A stretch of DNA of 62,366 nucleotides from Bacteroidales bacterium (GTDB taxonomy: Bacteria; Bacteroidota; Bacteroidia; Bacteroidales; JAFGHD01): assembly GCA_016939365.1 (NCBI GenBank), contig JAFGHD010000161.1:1-62366 (forward strand), read 5' to 3'. Of this stretch, positions 52,260-61,491 are shown in pieces. The translations under genes were made by a program, and so were the position numbers. Within the stretch, counting starts at the first letter, position 1. The number at the start of each line of letters is the position of its first letter. Below the pieces are notes generated by a model, which was not told the DNA's origin, made no database searches, and saw only the letters and a list, made by a program, of their open reading frames with translations.

Positions 52260-53600
52260 CTAGAGGCTTTTTACAGCTTCCTTAAACTGGTTACCGCGGT
52301 CTTCGAAGTTCTCAAACAGATCAAAACTGGCGCAGGCAGGTGACAGCAGCACCACATCATTCGGCCGGCCGATATAGGATGCCCACCTGACCGCCTCCTC
52401 CATGGATGTTGTTTCAACAATGCGCTCCAACAGGTCGCTGAATGCACGGATCAGTGCCTTGTTATCACGCCCGAGACAAATGAGTGCTTTGACCTTTGTT
52501 TTGACCAGATCATACAGGACACTGTAATCGTTACCTTTATCTATTCCACCCGCGATCCAAACCACCGGAGCAGCCATGCTTTCCAGGGCATACCAGGTGG
52601 AATTGACATTGGTGGCCTTGGAATCGTTGATAAAATCGACCCCATGTATCCTGGCCACAAATTCCAGGCGATGCTCAATATTCTGAAAATCAGCCAGGCT
52701 CTCCTTGATGGGATCCTTACGGATATCAAAAATCCGGGCTGCTATACTGGCCGCCATGGAGTTGTAGATGTTGTGCTTCCCCTGTAATGCGAGATTGTCT
52801 ATGGTCATTGTGAAACGGTTTGAGTCAATATTTACCACCAGATGATTATCTTCCAACCATGCTCCGTTACCGGTAAGCCGGTTCCGGATCGAAAACGGGA
52901 ACAGTTGCGCGCGGATGTCCTGATTTTTAAGCTCACGCCCGATCACCGGGTCATCAGCATTGTAGATCAGGGCATCCTGTGGTCTCTGGTTGCGCGTAAT
53001 CCTGAATTTCGAGCGGACATACTCATCGAAACGGTAGCCATACCTGTCGAGATGATCGGGAGTGATGTTCAGGATCACTGCTGTTTCCGCTCTGAAATCG
53101 TACATGTGGTCGAGCTGGAAACTGCTGATCTCAAGCACATAAATTTCACAGGCGGGCTGGGTGAGCTTCCAGGCAAAACTGGTTCCCACATTTCCCGCAA
53201 GACCGCAGTTCAGTCCTGCTCTTTGCAGGATGTGGCAGGTCAGCAATGTGGTGGTTGTCTTGCCGTTGCTTCCGGTGATGCAGATCTTGGGAGCATGTGT
53301 ATATCGCGCTGCAAACTCCGTCTCCGAAACCATCCGGATACCCTTCTTACGGATTTTGCCGATCAATGGGACATCATCCGGTATTCCGGGGCTTTTGATC
53401 ACCTCCTCCGCCCCCAGTACCCTTTCTTCTGTATGCCTTCCCTCCTCGAAACCGATACCAGCATTTGAAAGAACGTCTCTGTATTTCTCCTTCAGCCTGC
53501 CATTGTCCGAAACGAATACCTCAAAACCTTTGCTTACAGCCAGCAGTGCGGCTCCCACCCCACTCTCCCCGCCTCCCAGTATGACGATTCGTTTCTTCAA
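52260..53600 (-). CDS. murD: UDP-N-acetylmuramoylalanine-D-glutamate ligase MurD
   Basis: MurD adds D-Glu to UDP-MurNAc-L-Ala. The 446-residue protein has RIVILGGGESGVGAALLA, the ATP loop CITGSNGKTTTTLLTCHIL, LNITPDHLDRY, and NDSKATNVNSTWYALE. The start codon is TTG at 53600. The ATG at 53607 lies out of frame and no in-frame ATG precedes the conserved first strand, so TTG initiation is the likeliest reading. It is six bases after mraY. Confidence 0.94.
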   Translation of the reverse strand: MKKRIVILGGGESGVGAALLAVSKGFEVFVSDNGRLKEKYRDVLSNAGIGFEEGRHTEERVLGAEEVIKSPGIPDDVPLIGKIRKKGIRMVSETEFAARYTHAPKICITGSNGKTTTTLLTCHILQRAGLNCGLAGNVGTSFAWKLTQPACEIYVLEISSFQLDHMYDFRAETAVILNITPDHLDRYGYRFDEYVRSKFRITRNQRPQDALIYNADDPVIGRELKNQDIRAQLFPFSIRNRLTGNGAWLEDNHLVVNIDSNRFTMTIDNLALQGKHNIYNSMAASIAARIFDIRKDPIKESLADFQNIEHRLEFVARIHGVDFINDSKATNVNSTWYALESMAAPVVWIAGGIDKGNDYSVLYDLVKTKVKALICLGRDNKALIRAFSDLLERIVETTSMEEAVRWASYIGRPNDVVLLSPACASFDLFENFEDRGNQFKEAVKSL

Positions 53601-53606
53601 GTGGCA

Positions 53607-54860
53607 TTATCTCAGTTTTAGCGTAATGACTGCAAAAACGGCCAGCATGATCCCGACAATGAAGAACCGCTGGACGATTTTCGGTTCCGGATACCCCACA
53701 AGCTGATAATGATGATGCAACGGAGACATCCGGAATATCCTCCTTCCTTCGCCATACCTCCTCCTGGTAAATTTGAACCACGAAACCTGCAGCACTACGG
53801 ACAAGCTCTCAACCAGGAAAATGCCGCACAGGATGGGCAGAAGGATCTCCTTACGGATAAGCACTGCAAAAACGGCAATGATCCCGCCGATGGCCAGGCT
53901 GCCTGTATCCCCCATGAAGACTTGTGCAGGATAGGTGTTGTACCAGAGGAAACCGATACAGGCACCCACGAAAGCGCTGATGAATATGGTCAGTTCGCCT
54001 GTATGGGGCAGATACATTATATTAAGGTAGTCGGCGAAAACAATATTGCCTGATACCCAGGCAAGCACACCCAGGGTAGCTCCGATGATCGCCGAGACAC
54101 CTGTGGCGAGTCCGTCCAGGCCGTCCGTGAGATTGGCCCCGTTGGATACCGCCGTAATAATGAGTATCACAAATGGGACAAAAACGATCCATGCATATTT
54201 CTCGTAACCCTCACCCAAAAAAGCCAACAGTCTTGAATAGTCGGCCTCATTGTTTTTCAGAAACGGAATGGTTGTTTTGGTGGATTTCACGGTTTCCTGA
54301 GAGAACTTCATGGTTGGATCGATATCCACAGGTTGACCGACGGTCTCCATCTGTACACGAAGGTCTTCCGGGTTGATCTTCTCGCGTATCACGACATGCT
54401 TGCTGAAGAACATCGTGAGACCGACGACCAGCCCCAGCACCACCTGTCCGTAAACCTTGAATCGGCCGGCAAGCCCCTTCTTGTTCTTCCTGAAAACCTT
54501 GATGTAGTCATCCAGGAAGCCGATCATGCCGAGCCAGATCGTAGTGAACAGCATCAGCAAGGTATATATATTGTCTAACCGGGCAAACAGCAATGTCGGG
54601 ACCAGGATGGCCCCGAGAATGATCAGACCTCCCATGGTAGGTGTCCCCGTTTTTTGCTGCTGCCCGTGCAATCCGAGATCCCTGATGGTCTCCCCAACCT
54701 GCTTCCTGACCAGGATTCGGATGAGCCGCTTCCCGAACAGGAGGGAGATGACCAGGGAGGTGATCACGGCCATGGCCGCGCGGAATGAAATGTACTGAAA
54801 CACTCCGGCACCCGGAAAATCCAGGGCAGTATCCAGATATCTGAACAGTGTATAAAACAT
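53607..54860 (-). CDS. mraY: Lipid I synthase MraY
   Basis: MraY couples UDP-MurNAc-pentapeptide to the UppS-derived carrier. The 417-residue protein has about ten membrane segments, with [47 protein letters not shown] and [22 protein letters not shown]. It is about 55 residues longer than the E. coli enzyme because of an extra loop around residues 150-200, which is common in this phylum. Confidence 0.95.
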   Translation of the reverse strand: MFYTLFRYLDTALDFPGAGVFQYISFRAAMAVITSLVISLLFGKRLIRILVRKQVGETIRDLGLHGQQQKTGTPTMGGLIILGAILVPTLLFARLDNIYTLLMLFTTIWLGMIGFLDDYIKVFRKNKKGLAGRFKVYGQVVLGLVVGLTMFFSKHVVIREKINPEDLRVQMETVGQPVDIDPTMKFSQETVKSTKTTIPFLKNNEADYSRLLAFLGEGYEKYAWIVFVPFVILIITAVSNGANLTDGLDGLATGVSAIIGATLGVLAWVSGNIVFADYLNIMYLPHTGELTIFISAFVGACIGFLWYNTYPAQVFMGDTGSLAIGGIIAVFAVLIRKEILLPILCGIFLVESLSVVLQVSWFKFTRRRYGEGRRIFRMSPLHHHYQLVGYPEPKIVQRFFIVGIMLAVFAVITLKLR

Positions 54861-54862
54861 GA

Positions 54863-56344
54863 TCAGGTACTGTTTATCAGTGTAAGCAGGTATCGCTGCA
54901 ACATCTCTTTATCATCAAAAGGGTATCTGTTCCCCTGTATCTCCTGGTATTTCTCATGTCCTTTTCCGGCCAGAAGGATGATGTCCCCCGGGCGGGCCAT
55001 CATACAGGCATTCTTTATCGCCTCTTCACGCTGCGGTATGGTCAGGACTTTCCTTCTCTCCTCAAGGGGTATTCCTTTCCGGATTTCCTCAATAATGGCC
55101 ATCGGATCTTCTGACCTGGGATTATCAGAGGTAAGGATCACCCGGTTGCTCCATCTGGTCGCGATCCTGCCCATCAACGGTCGCTTTCCATGATCGCGGT
55201 CGCCTCCGGCTCCAAAGACTGTAAACAGGGTTTCGTTGCCCGTCCGGATGTTGGAAATGGTCTTTAGTACATTCTCCAGCGCATCGGGAGAATGGGCATA
55301 ATCGACGATGCCCAGGACATTATTCTGAGAACGAACATATTCGAACCTGCCTTCAATGGCTTCAACACTGCTTATGGCAGCAAGCACCCGCACAGGCTCC
55401 TCCCCCATGATGACGGCTGTTGCATAAGCCGCCAACAGGTTATAGGCATTGAAAGAGCCGATCAGCGGACACCAGACATCATTCCCTCCTATGTTCAGGT
55501 GCAATCCGTTCCAGTGGTTCTCAATGATCTTCGCCCTGAATTCAGACGGATGCTTCAGGCTGTAATTCCTGATCCCGGCCCGGCAATTCTGTATCATGAT
55601 CCGCGCATTGCGGTCGTCGCTGTTCACCAGGGCAAAGGCATCCGCGGGAAGGTCATCAAAAAACCTTTGCTTTACCCTGATGTAATTGGAAAAGGATAAA
55701 TGGTAATCCAGATGGTCTCTGGTTATATTGGTAAAAACACCTCCTGCAAAAGTGAGGCCTGCAATTCTCCGCTGGTCGACCGCATGTGAACTGACCTCCA
55801 TGAAACAATGAGAGCAACCGCTGTCCACCATACGGGCCAGGAGTGCATTCAGCCCTACCGGATCAGGTGTGGTGTGCGTCGATGGAATGACCTCTGTGCC
55901 TGAGATGTTCCTGATGGTAGACACAAGACCTGCTTTATAGCCCAGCTTGCCGAATATCTGGTAGAGCAGCGAGACGGTGGAGGTTTTTCCGTTGGTACCG
56001 GTGACGCCAACAAGCTTCAGATAGTCTGACGGATGGTCATAGAATGCCGAAGCCACCATTCCCAAAGCCTGGTGGCTGGATTCCACGCGGATAAAGGTGA
56101 CCTTGCCCGGCAATTCCTCAGGGAATTCCTCGCATATAACCGCACCCGCACCCGCCCTGATCGCATCAGGAATGAAACGATGTCCGTCGGTAAGAGTACC
56201 TGGCAACGCTGCAAACAACGAATCTGCTGACACCTGCCGGGAATCAATGATGATGTCCCTGACCTGCCGCTCCGGATCCCCTTTGATCTCAAGGTAAGGA
56301 ATGCCTTTCAATATGTCCGCAAGGTTCTTCACTCCTTTAGACAT
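54863..56344 (-). CDS. murE: UDP-MurNAc-tripeptide synthetase MurE (meso-DAP type)
   Basis: MurE adds the third stem amino acid. The 493-residue protein has the ATP loop [34 protein letters not shown], and the specificity motif [12 protein letters not shown] followed by Ser/Ala is the signature of the meso-diaminopimelate-adding form, so this cell wall contains meso-DAP. It overlaps ftsI by eight bases. Confidence 0.95.
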   Translation of the reverse strand: MSKGVKNLADILKGIPYLEIKGDPERQVRDIIIDSRQVSADSLFAALPGTLTDGHRFIPDAIRAGAGAVICEEFPEELPGKVTFIRVESSHQALGMVASAFYDHPSDYLKLVGVTGTNGKTSTVSLLYQIFGKLGYKAGLVSTIRNISGTEVIPSTHTTPDPVGLNALLARMVDSGCSHCFMEVSSHAVDQRRIAGLTFAGGVFTNITRDHLDYHLSFSNYIRVKQRFFDDLPADAFALVNSDDRNARIMIQNCRAGIRNYSLKHPSEFRAKIIENHWNGLHLNIGGNDVWCPLIGSFNAYNLLAAYATAVIMGEEPVRVLAAISSVEAIEGRFEYVRSQNNVLGIVDYAHSPDALENVLKTISNIRTGNETLFTVFGAGGDRDHGKRPLMGRIATRWSNRVILTSDNPRSEDPMAIIEEIRKGIPLEERRKVLTIPQREEAIKNACMMARPGDIILLAGKGHEKYQEIQGNRYPFDDKEMLQRYLLTLINST

Positions 56345-58442
56345 TCAGCTTAAGTGTTACCCGTCCACCCTTATCGATGGGGCTGCCTGCCGGCACCGAC
56401 TGCTCTCTGACATAACCTGTGCCCACAATTTTCACCGACAGACCCAACCTCTCCAGGATGTACATGGCATCCCGCGCTCCCATACCCAACACATTGGGCA
56501 TAATGTGATCCCGAATGATCTTGGTGTCAAGGCGTAAAGCACTGTCGGCATGAACTGTGATCACCCATTCTGCCTGAGAACTGGCCGTGTCGAGCGGAAT
56601 ACCCAGATCCCTGCATATGAATTCGATGTCCTGCTGATATCCGGAGGCAAAGCGTGGAAGGGAAAAGACCTCCCCGCCCTGCTCCCGGGGCTGTATCTCA
56701 AGTTGGGTGGCATACACCTTTTCCGTGATCTCCTTGAAAACCGGAACCGCAACGGAGCTGGCATAATACCGGCCCGTGGAAGGCCGGCTGACCACCACAA
56801 TGCATGAATATTCGGGGTGATCGGCAGGGAAATACCCGACAAATGAGGCATTGTAATTGGATTTATCGTATCCGGCCGCCCTGTTGGCGATCTGGGCCGT
56901 ACCTGTCTTTCCAGCGATACGGCAGACCGACTTTTTCAGCCGGGTTGCGGTACCGTTCTGAACGACACCCTCGAGCATCTCCTGAACCAGCGACAGGGTC
57001 GATTCACTGCATATCGACCTGTTGATCACTACAGGAGAAAATTTCTCTACAGTCTTTCCCGCCTGCCGGATCTCGCTGGCAAACATGGGTCTGACCAAAG
57101 TGCCTCCGTTGGCAACTGCGTTATAGAATGTCAGCAACTGAAGGGGGGTGATCTTCAGCTCATACCCGATGGACATGAAGGGCAGCGATACGCCGGACCA
57201 GCTGGTATGGCGGGTGTCCTTGATAAAGGGTTTCCCTTCGCCGGGTATCTCAAGGCCCAGAGGCTCCCCGAGTGACATGGAGAACAGGCGGTCTATGAAC
57301 TGCTGCGGTCTGGCGGCGTAGGACTGATGCACTATTGTGGATATACCGGCATTGGAAGAATGTTCGAACGCCTCCCTGACAGTGATCCTTCCGTCACGCA
57401 GGGGGTGGACGTCCGAAATTTCAATACCATGGTAAGTAACCACTCCCCTCCCGATATCTATGGTGTCACCGGGATCGACCAATCCATCCTCAAGGAGGCT
57501 GATCATGGATGCCAGCTTGAAGGTGGAGCCGGGCTCGATGCTTGCCCCGATGGCATAATTATATGACTCTTGATATGTACCATCCGCCGAATCCCGGTGC
57601 AGGTTGGCAATGGCTTTGATATGACCGGTCTTCACCTCCATCAGCACCACGCAGCCCCATGCCGCCCGGTGCTCTTCCAGGTGCTTCAGCAGGGCATCCT
57701 CAGCCACATCCTGTATACTCACATCCAGAGTGGTCACCACATCCTTTCCATTCTCGGGCTCTACCTCGTGTTCATCGAAAACCGGCCTCCATTCCCCGTT
57801 ACTCACCCTCCTCCTGAGCTGCTTTCCGTTCAGCCCTGAAAGGAAAGCGCCGTATGCGCCCTCCAGACCCACCCTGATCTGTTCCGATGGTTTTTCATAT
57901 CCGATGGTGCGTTCGGCCAGGAGACCGTAAGGTTTTTCCCTGCGTGTCCCCGGGACAACAATGAGCCCCCCGCGATACCTGCCCCGGTTGAAAATGGGGA
58001 ACTGCCTGATCTCGTTCAGCTGAGGATAGGTTACATTTCTCCTCAACAGGTAATAGCGGTTACCCTTCTTCCTCTGCTCCACCAACTCGCTCTTAATCTT
58101 CCAGGCAGGCTTATCGCCGAAGAGGCGGGAGATTGATGTGGCAAGGGGCAATACCTCGCTGTTGAACACCTCATCCGGGATAAGGGGTGAAGCCACATCC
58201 ATCCGGATGTCGAATACCGGAACCGATGTGGCCAGAAGACTGCCGTCAGAAGCATAGATGCTCCCCCTGACCGCCTCCACATCGAAATAGCGAAGGGTCT
58301 GCTCCTCCGAATCCTTCAAAAGCACCGGGCCCTCGATGAATTGGATGTGGATTAGCTTGAAAAGGATCGCAGCCGCAAAAAGCAGCATGCCTCCGTACAT
58401 CAGATACACCCTCGTCAATATGTCCCTCCTGGTATCTCTCAC
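56337..58442 (-). CDS. ftsI: Division transpeptidase FtsI/PBP with C-terminal PASTA domain
   Basis: The 701-residue protein has one N-terminal membrane segment, a pedestal domain, and the transpeptidase motifs STFK (in EPGSTFKLASM), SSN (in FEHSSNAG) and KTGTAQ. At the C-terminus is a PASTA domain (MPNVLGMGARDAMYILERLG then VTLKLNV). A degenerate earlier repeat may lie around residues 580-640. PASTA on FtsI is seen in Bacteroidota but not in E. coli. The start codon is GTG, ten bases past ftsL. Confidence 0.93.
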   Translation of the reverse strand: MRDTRRDILTRVYLMYGGMLLFAAAILFKLIHIQFIEGPVLLKDSEEQTLRYFDVEAVRGSIYASDGSLLATSVPVFDIRMDVASPLIPDEVFNSEVLPLATSISRLFGDKPAWKIKSELVEQRKKGNRYYLLRRNVTYPQLNEIRQFPIFNRGRYRGGLIVVPGTRREKPYGLLAERTIGYEKPSEQIRVGLEGAYGAFLSGLNGKQLRRRVSNGEWRPVFDEHEVEPENGKDVVTTLDVSIQDVAEDALLKHLEEHRAAWGCVVLMEVKTGHIKAIANLHRDSADGTYQESYNYAIGASIEPGSTFKLASMISLLEDGLVDPGDTIDIGRGVVTYHGIEISDVHPLRDGRITVREAFEHSSNAGISTIVHQSYAARPQQFIDRLFSMSLGEPLGLEIPGEGKPFIKDTRHTSWSGVSLPFMSIGYELKITPLQLLTFYNAVANGGTLVRPMFASEIRQAGKTVEKFSPVVINRSICSESTLSLVQEMLEGVVQNGTATRLKKSVCRIAGKTGTAQIANRAAGYDKSNYNASFVGYFPADHPEYSCIVVVSRPSTGRYYASSVAVPVFKEITEKVYATQLEIQPREQGGEVFSLPRFASGYQQDIEFICRDLGIPLDTASSQAEWVITVHADSALRLDTKIIRDHIMPNVLGMGARDAMYILERLGLSVKIVGTGYVREQSVPAGSPIDKGGRVTLKLNV

Positions 58443-58451
58443 CGATCTCCG

Positions 58452-58838
58452 TCAATGGTTATCCTGTATGAAAATCTTGGCCGGTGGTACCGTCGATTCC
58501 CTGACGCCCATTCCGGCCACTTTCCGTGCAATCGAAGATTGCCTGCTGCCCTGCATCAGGGCAGACCTGTTCGAGATGTATTCGTATCTCATCTCCTTGA
58601 GATCATGCTGTATTCGGTCAATATTGCGTATGGTCTTTTCGGCATAATATGAATTGGCGATATAGATCAGGCCAAGAAAAGTCAGGAACAACAAAAAGGA
58701 GAGATGTTTCCCTGCAGCCACGGCCGTCAGGAAATAACCGCCCAGTATATCCCTGATCACGCCCGGTGCCCGGCTTTCCGGGGCCGTAGTCTTCACAGGT
58801 TCAGGGACAGGCTCCCTTTTCTCATTGGCCCTTCTCAT
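58452..58838 (-). CDS. ftsL: FtsL-like division protein
   Basis: The 128-residue protein has a proline-rich basic N-terminal tail, one membrane segment (HLSFLLFLTFLGLIYIANSYY) and a coiled-coil-like region (TIRNIDRIQHDLKEMRYEYIS). Size, topology and place between rsmH and ftsI identify FtsL, though sequence conservation in this family is poor. It overlaps rsmH by four bases. Confidence 0.8.
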   Translation of the reverse strand: MRRANEKREPVPEPVKTTAPESRAPGVIRDILGGYFLTAVAAGKHLSFLLFLTFLGLIYIANSYYAEKTIRNIDRIQHDLKEMRYEYISNRSALMQGSRQSSIARKVAGMGVRESTVPPAKIFIQDNH

Positions 58839-59728
58839 TTCCTTTCTGCTATTCTGAGTTTCGCACTGCGTGCACGTTTGTTCCTCCTGACTTCATGAAT
58901 TCCCGGGATGACCGGCTTCTTATTTACCGGGATGAAGTCCACGATCGGATGGCCGTAAAAATCCTTCCGGATGTCCCCGTCGAAATTTCCCGACCTGATG
59001 AAGTTTTTCACCAGCCTGTCCTCAACAGAGTGATAGCTGATGACCACGAGCCGTCCTCCGCTGCGTATCAGGCCCGGCGTCTGGCTGAGCAATTCCTTCA
59101 GTGACTCCAACTCGGCATTGACCTCAATCCTGAGTGCCTGAAAAACGCGGGCCCAAAACCTGGCTTCAGCTCCCCGGGGCGCCATCTTCTCCAGCAACAT
59201 CTTCAGGTCGAAGGTGGTCGTTATTTTCTGCCTTGTCCGCTCGTGAACGATCATCCCTGCCAATCTGTCCGCGTTCCTGAAATCTCCGTATTGCTGAAAT
59301 ATCTCCCTCAGTCTCTGCTCAGGGTATTCATTCACCACCAATCTGGCCGTAAGCGGTTGTTCCCTGTTCATCCGCAGGTCGAGCGGGGCATCAAACCGCG
59401 GGGAAAAACCGCGTTCGGGGGTATCCAGCTGGTGCGATGAGATTCCCAGATCAGCGAGGATCCCGTCCACAGGAAGGGTTTTGTATAACTTCAGGAAGTT
59501 CCTGCAGTACCGGTAATCCTGATGGATCAGAATCAGCCTCGGGTCATCCAGCCGCTGTGCCATGGCATCCCCATCCCGGTCAAATGCTATCAAAGAACCC
59601 TCTCCCAGTCGTTCCAGTATTTCCCTTGCATGCCCTCCTCCCCCGTATGTGACATCCACATAAACTCCGCCTGTCATAATATTCAGCCCATCCAGCACCT
59701 CCTTGACCATCACGGGCTCATGATACAT
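58835..59728 (-). CDS. rsmH: 16S rRNA (cytosine1402-N4)-methyltransferase RsmH
   Basis: RsmH methylates C1402 in the decoding centre. The 297-residue protein has the SAM loop VDVTYGGGGHAREIL, ILADLGISSHQLDTPERGFS, and VVISYHSVEDRLVKNFI. I use ATG at 59728, which overlaps the mraZ stop as TGATG; a GTG one codon earlier would also read. Confidence 0.95.
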   Translation of the reverse strand: MYHEPVMVKEVLDGLNIMTGGVYVDVTYGGGGHAREILERLGEGSLIAFDRDGDAMAQRLDDPRLILIHQDYRYCRNFLKLYKTLPVDGILADLGISSHQLDTPERGFSPRFDAPLDLRMNREQPLTARLVVNEYPEQRLREIFQQYGDFRNADRLAGMIVHERTRQKITTTFDLKMLLEKMAPRGAEARFWARVFQALRIEVNAELESLKELLSQTPGLIRSGGRLVVISYHSVEDRLVKNFIRSGNFDGDIRKDFYGHPIVDFIPVNKKPVIPGIHEVRRNKRARSAKLRIAERK

Positions 59729-60192
59729 CACTCATCCCCCGAATTGATCCCACCCATTACATCTTCAGCCAGCGCGGCAAAATCTACCTCCTTGTCGCCC
59801 ACCACACTTTCGTATTTTTCCTTGTTCCAGATCTCGATCTTGTTGATCTGCGATGTGAGGACGATATCCCTTTCAATACCTGCAAAAGCCATCAGGTCTC
59901 TGGGGATGAGTATCCTGCCGCTGCCATCCAGTTCTAAGGGTTTCACACCGGCCATGAATTTGCGGATGAACTCCACGTTCTTCCGTACAAACCGGTTGAG
60001 CCTGTTTACCACAGAAACTTCCTTCTCCCATTCCCTGAGCGGGTAAAGCTCCAGGCATTCCCGGAAGATGCTCCGCTTGATGACAAATCCTTCATGCAGC
60101 ACCTCCGCAAGCTCCTTCTTGAGTCCTCCGGGCACCAGTACCCTCCCCTTTTCATCAACCCTGCATTCATATGTGTAAGTCAGGACAGTCAT
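59728..60192 (-). CDS. mraZ: Transcriptional regulator/division protein MraZ
   Basis: MraZ is a ring-shaped AbrB-fold DNA-binding protein that controls the dcw cluster. The 154-residue protein has two repeats, RVDEKGRVLVPGGLKKELAE and LDGSGRILIPRDLMAFAG. As the first gene of the leftward run it likely binds its own upstream region, but I could not see clear repeated GTG-type boxes there. Confidence 0.92.
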   Translation of the reverse strand: MTVLTYTYECRVDEKGRVLVPGGLKKELAEVLHEGFVIKRSIFRECLELYPLREWEKEVSVVNRLNRFVRKNVEFIRKFMAGVKPLELDGSGRILIPRDLMAFAGIERDIVLTSQINKIEIWNKEKYESVVGDKEVDFAALAEDVMGGINSGDE

Positions 60193-60613
60193 GGCTTTAT
60201 TTTCGAGTGTAAATATAGGTTAAAAATTACCACTTTCTACCACCTGTTAACAACTTTTCCCATTTTTCCCCACTTTTTTATCTTAAACTCCTTTTTTGAA
60301 TAAAGGTTTTATCCCTGACAATCTGCAACTTAATAAGACCCGGCAGTTTCTCCTGAGGAATGACGTTTTATTCACATGATCGTTTGTTCCGTGTGTCTCA
60401 TCCGGAGCCACCCGGAAGCAGAGGAGGATTCAGGGGATGGGGCATTTTGGATGGCCAGGGGTGACCGAAAATGGCTTGGCTGAACGGATCGGCGCCAGGG
60501 CTGACCCGGGATCATGAGAGACAGAAAGCGATCTGACGGAAACATCCCAGTCGTCACCGTATGAGAGGAGATGGAATAATCTTTAAATTTGTTCGGAAGA
60601 TTCCTGTGCAGAT
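60193..60613. other. Control region between mraZ and the acyltransferase genes
   Basis: This is a 421-base divergent gap. The first 130 bases are AT-rich and should hold the dcw promoter, but no TAnnTTTG match is clear on the minus strand. The stretch 60395-60520 is GC-rich, with no convincing gene: one 61-codon minus-strand frame lacks a start context and family features. TAAATTTG (60584-60591) is a -7 match 22 bases before the rightward gene. Confidence 0.45.
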
Positions 60614-61483
60614 ATGGATGAATTGCAGATCACGGAGAGAACCATCAACATCGAGCAGGTGTTTCGCGCTAAGAATCCGCGACTGGCATCGATGATTCCC
60701 GGGCTGGTGTTCAGATATCTGCGACGGATCATCCATGAAAGGGAAATCAATGATTTCCTCTACCGGGACCGGGAAAAGAAAGGTCTTGACTTTGTCAGGT
60801 CGGCATTGGAAACATTTGGTGTCCGGGTTGAAACTACAGGCCGCCCTGTGATTTCTGAAACAGGCAGGTATATTATTGCATCCAACCATCCACTGGGCGG
60901 GCTGGATGGGATGGCGCTCATGCAGGTGGTTGGTGAAATGAGAAAAGACGTTATTTTTCCGGTGAACGATATACTCATGTTCCTGCCCAATCTGAAGGAG
61001 CTTTTCATACCCATCAACAAGCACGGCAGCAACACCGAAAATCTGCAAATCATTCACAACACCTTCCGTTCGGATGCCGTGATACTCTATTTTCCTGCCG
61101 GACTGGTTTCCAGAAAGCAGAGAGGTGTCATCCGTGATCTGGAATGGAAAAAGACATTTATCACCAAGGCACGGCAATACCGGAGAGATGTAATTCCGGT
61201 TTTCATCCAGGGCAGGAACTCCAATTTTTTTTACCGTCTTGCCAATATCAGGAAGAGGCTCCGGATTAAAAGCAATATTGAAATGCTCTACCTCCCCGAT
61301 GAGATGTTTGCGCAGAAGGGCAAAACCGTTCGTATGATCTTCGGAGAGGTCATTCCTTATCAGGTTTTTGACAGAAGGCATTCCGACCATGTCTGGGCCG
61401 GGATGTTAAAGGATCACATATATCGTATGGGTGAAGGCGGACCACTCGGTTTCATCCCTGGTACTGAAACAACTCACAGTTAG
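60614..61483 (+). CDS. glsA: O-acyltransferase, glycine-lipid GlsA-like (PlsC family)
   Basis: The 289-residue protein has the PlsC-type acyltransferase motif NHPLGGLDGMAL (the H-x5-D variant) near residue 96, and later FPAGLVSRKQRG. It belongs to the hemolysin-type/OlsA-like group. Its neighbour is a GNAT-type N-acyltransferase, and this pair matches the Bacteroides GlsA-GlsB genes that make glycine lipids. GlsA adds the second fatty acyl chain by ester linkage. It stands on the plus strand next to, and divergent from, mraZ. Ornithine-lipid synthesis is the alternative. Confidence 0.7.
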   Translation: MDELQITERTINIEQVFRAKNPRLASMIPGLVFRYLRRIIHEREINDFLYRDREKKGLDFVRSALETFGVRVETTGRPVISETGRYIIASNHPLGGLDGMALMQVVGEMRKDVIFPVNDILMFLPNLKELFIPINKHGSNTENLQIIHNTFRSDAVILYFPAGLVSRKQRGVIRDLEWKKTFITKARQYRRDVIPVFIQGRNSNFFYRLANIRKRLRIKSNIEMLYLPDEMFAQKGKTVRMIFGEVIPYQVFDRRHSDHVWAGMLKDHIYRMGEGGPLGFIPGTETTHS

Positions 61484-61491
61484 ACTCACAT

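Noticed and set aside
60372-60557. 61-codon minus-strand frame upstream of mraZ
   Set aside because: There is no ribosome binding site or recognisable motif, and the composition is that of non-coding GC-rich DNA.
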